The translations under genes and the position numbers were made by a program. This document shows, piece after piece, positions 7,576 to 8,635 of a DNA stretch of 8,635 nt. The notes under the pieces were generated by a model. It did no database searches and was not told the DNA's origin. It saw only the letters and a program-made list of their open reading frames with translations. This DNA comes from an uncultured Actinomycetes bacterium (lineage in GTDB: Bacteria; Actinomycetota; Actinomycetes; S36-B12; UBA5976), in contig CALBND010000053.1 in the NCBI GenBank assembly GCA_937896305.1, positions 1-8,635 of the forward strand. Direction: 5' to 3'. Position 1 is the stretch's first letter. Each line of letters starts with the position of its first letter.

Positions 7576-7616
7576 TGGCCTGCGAGGGGTCAGGGGTTCA
7601 ATTTCCCTTGGCTCTA
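7576..7616 (+). other. Truncated tRNA-like 3' end (possible attachment-site relic)
   Basis: The stretch contains a textbook T arm: AGGGG (7592-7596), the 7-base loop TTCAATT (7597-7603) and TCCCT (7604-7608), with one G-T pair closing the loop. GGTC before it fits a variable loop, and TGGCTCT plus A (7609-7616) fits the 3' acceptor strand and discriminator base. No matching 5' acceptor strand (AGAGCCA or close) is found upstream, and no D arm or sensible anticodon arm at the right distance. It is therefore not a working tRNA. Such 3' fragments are often left when an element integrates into, or excises from, a tRNA gene; a decayed tRNA is the other option. Confidence 0.45.
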
Positions 7617-7623
7617 AAGAATG

Positions 7624-7629
7624 TATAAA
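7624..7629 (+). promoter_or_regulatory. Possible -10 box for the riboswitch transcript
   Basis: TATAAA lies about 40 bases before the aptamer and matches the -10 consensus in five of six positions. No good -35 is seen 16-18 bases upstream. TATGTT at 7653-7658, preceded by TGA, is an alternative. Confidence 0.3.
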
Positions 7630-7666
7630 TGATTTTTATTATTCGAGTGTGATATGTTTTAAAAAC

Positions 7667-7762
7667 GAACCACGGGAGTTTGGGCCTAATCCAAACTGAG
7701 AGGGCGACAATTTGGTGTCGCTGACCGTTTAAACCATCTGGGTAATGCCAGATTGGGAGAGG
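7667..7762 (+). promoter_or_regulatory. TPP riboswitch (THI box)
   Basis: The conserved core is present in order: ACGGGAG (7672-7678), a P3 hairpin TTTGG/CCAAA (7679-7683 with 7691-7695), CTGAGA (7696-7701), an accessory hairpin GCGACA/TGTCGC (7704-7709 with 7716-7721), the P2 partner CCGT (7725-7728, pairing with ACGG 7672-7675), and ATCTGG-GTAATG-CCAGAT (7736-7753) followed by TGGGAGA. The last segment differs slightly from the usual GCGNAGGGA. The ribosome binding site GGGAGAGG (7755-7762) begins inside the conserved 3' edge, so bound TPP most simply blocks translation of the transporter gene that starts at 7771. No terminator hairpin with a T-run lies between aptamer and start. Confidence 0.93.
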
Positions 7763-7770
7763 AATATTTT

Positions 7771-8349
7771 ATGACAATTCTATTTACTGCTTGGGGATAT
7801 GAAGTTTCAATACTTGAATTAGTTGCAAGTATTACTGCACTAATTGGAGTTTGGTTAGGAACTACAGGTAAAAGAATTACTTGGCCTTGGTGGGCAATAA
7901 GTAGCGCACTTTATGGAATTTTATTTTTGCAATTTAATTTATACGCAAGTGCGGCATTACAAATAGTTTTTGTTGCCGCAGGAATTTGGGGTTGGTTTGG
8001 TTGGGGTAAAACAGGAGCTCAGCCTGCAAAATTATCAAATAAAGCAAGATTTATTTGGTTAATGGTACTGATTGGTTCTTGGGTTTTATTAGCTCCAGCT
8101 TTAGCCAACATTGGAGCAGCAGCAACGTGGCCAGATTCATTTATCTTGTTAGGCAGCATCGTGGCACAAATTTTGATGGTGCGAGAAAAATTTGAAACCT
8201 GGCCAACCTGGTTTGTAGTTGATTTAGTTGCCACCATTTTTTACGCCTCCCTTGGCTTATGGTTTACTTCTTTGCTCTATCTGGTATTTGTTGTTATTGC
8301 AACTATCGGATGGAGAAACTGGTATTTGCAAGCAAATAAAAATCAATGA
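7771..8349 (+). CDS. pnuC: PnuC-family vitamin transporter, probably thiamine (PnuT type)
   Basis: This 192-residue membrane protein has about seven hydrophobic helices (near 11-29, 36-55, 59-78, 93-112, 122-138, 145-163, 165-184), as in PnuC. Family marks are LQIVFVAAGIWGWFGW (63-78), the REKFETWPTWFVVD segment (138-151) and YASLGLWFTSLLYLVFVV (158-175). Classical PnuC imports nicotinamide riboside by facilitated diffusion; homologues under TPP riboswitches import thiamine and are called PnuT. The riboswitch in its leader therefore points to thiamine. ATG 7771 is chosen because GAGG (7759-7762) lies 8 bases ahead; an in-frame TTG at 7753 is inside the aptamer stem and has no ribosome site. 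The stop overlaps the start of the next gene (ATGA), a P-loop kinase. Supply of TPP would also serve the E1 enzyme upstream. Confidence 0.9.
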   Translation: MTILFTAWGYEVSILELVASITALIGVWLGTTGKRITWPWWAISSALYGILFLQFNLYASAALQIVFVAAGIWGWFGWGKTGAQPAKLSNKARFIWLMVLIGSWVLLAPALANIGAAATWPDSFILLGSIVAQILMVREKFETWPTWFVVDLVATIFYASLGLWFTSLLYLVFVVIATIGWRNWYLQANKNQ

Positions 8350-8635
8350 TTTCCCAAAAATTTGAAGATTTAGTTAAAAAAATTAATGAGTCTAAAATAT
8401 TTTGTGGGCAAACAAAATTAATTTGCATTGATGGTCCAGCAGGTTCAGGTAAATCTACTTTTGCCCTAAATCTTGCTGGATATCTTGATAATTGCAAGAC
8501 CATTCATATGGATGATGTATATGAAGGATGGGATAAGGCATTAAGTAGCCAATTAGTAAATGATTTAAAAAATTGGTTTATCGATCCCCTAGATGCAGGA
8601 AAGCCAATCTCGTTTAAAAAGTTTGATTGGTCAAA
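8346..8635 (+). CDS. P-loop kinase, uridine-kinase-like, N-terminal part (cut by window edge)
   Basis: The ATG at 8346 overlaps the transporter stop as ATGA, and the frame stays open to the window end, giving 96 residues. Walker A is GPAGSGKST at 30-38 after the strand LICID. HMDDVYEGWD at 54-63 matches the DDxYxGW motif of actinobacterial uridine-kinase-like proteins, where the Asp pair usually contacts the phosphoryl acceptor; FDW at 93-95 is also typical of them. The lid and C-terminal parts lie beyond the window. It has no ribosome site of its own, so its translation is probably coupled to the transporter and thus indirectly to TPP level. PnuC-type carriers rely on a cytosolic kinase to trap their substrate, so thiamine or a relative is a candidate acceptor, though a uridine or other nucleoside kinase remains possible. 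Confidence 0.8.
   Translation, partial: MISQKFEDLVKKINESKIFCGQTKLICIDGPAGSGKSTFALNLAGYLDNCKTIHMDDVYEGWDKALSSQLVNDLKNWFIDPLDAGKPISFKKFDWS

Larger units (their letters stand above)
7390..7623. other. Non-coding or decayed gap between E2 and the TPP riboswitch
   Basis: No full gene is readable on either strand in this stretch. It holds the short relic frame, the AT-rich inverted repeat and the tRNA-like 3' end listed separately. In a genome whose other gene gaps here are -4 to about 130 bases, a loose 234-base gap with fragments suggests a deletion scar or a former insertion point. Confidence 0.5.

Noticed and set aside
7390..7616. tmRNA (ssrA) gene ending at the T arm
   Set aside because: The 3' end resembles tmRNA, but there is no 5' GGGGC...TTCGAC start, no tag frame ending in an ALAA-type sequence, and the length to the E2 stop is too short.
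7510..7616. Complete tRNA with D arm at AGCTCTATGGGTAAATGCC
   Set aside because: The D-arm-like stretch is about 70 bases from the T loop, too far even for a long variable arm, and no acceptor 5' strand pairs with TGGCTCT.
7753..7770. Transporter start at TTG 7753
   Set aside because: It lies inside the aptamer stem and has no ribosome site; ATG 7771 has GAGG at proper spacing.

Overview
The window is AT-rich bacterial DNA with tightly packed genes. It most resembles a low-GC actinobacterium, perhaps a streamlined aquatic lineage. The hints are the fused alpha-beta E1 enzyme, the uridine-kinase-like P-loop protein with a DDxYxGW motif, and the DhaK-DhaL kinase resembling the mycobacterial erythrulose kinases. 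This assignment rests on recalled family resemblance, not on a search. No transposase, phage gene or CRISPR array is visible.

Layout. Positions 1-296 (minus) hold the start of a TIM-barrel ketose epimerase/isomerase, cut by the window edge. A 128-bp divergent promoter region follows. Positions 425-3830 (plus) form a three-gene operon: a class II DHAP-type aldolase, a CbbY-like HAD phosphatase and a 571-residue DhaK-DhaL ketose kinase. Positions 3914-7389 encode a TPP-dependent dehydrogenase E1 with alpha and beta parts fused in one 730-residue chain, then a lipoyl E2 acyltransferase whose frame is broken once near 6765. Positions 7390-7623 carry no convincing gene, but hold a 3'-tRNA-like fragment and an AT-rich inverted repeat. 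Positions 7667-7762 are a clear TPP (THI-box) riboswitch that overlaps the ribosome binding site of a PnuC-family transporter at 7771-8349. That gene overlaps by ATGA with a P-loop kinase that runs off the right edge.

How it may work together. Epimerase, kinase and aldolase are the parts needed to convert a ketose to its 1-phosphate and split it to DHAP plus an aldehyde; the phosphatase could remove a by-product bisphosphate or release a product. The E1/E2 pair would oxidise a 2-oxo acid or acetoin-like compound to an acyl-CoA using TPP and lipoate. The TPP riboswitch marks the transporter as a probable thiamine importer (PnuT type), and the coupled kinase is a candidate for trapping the imported vitamin. 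The sugar substrate, the E1 substrate and the kinase substrate cannot be fixed from this sequence. No E3 (lipoamide dehydrogenase) gene and no sugar transporter are seen here.
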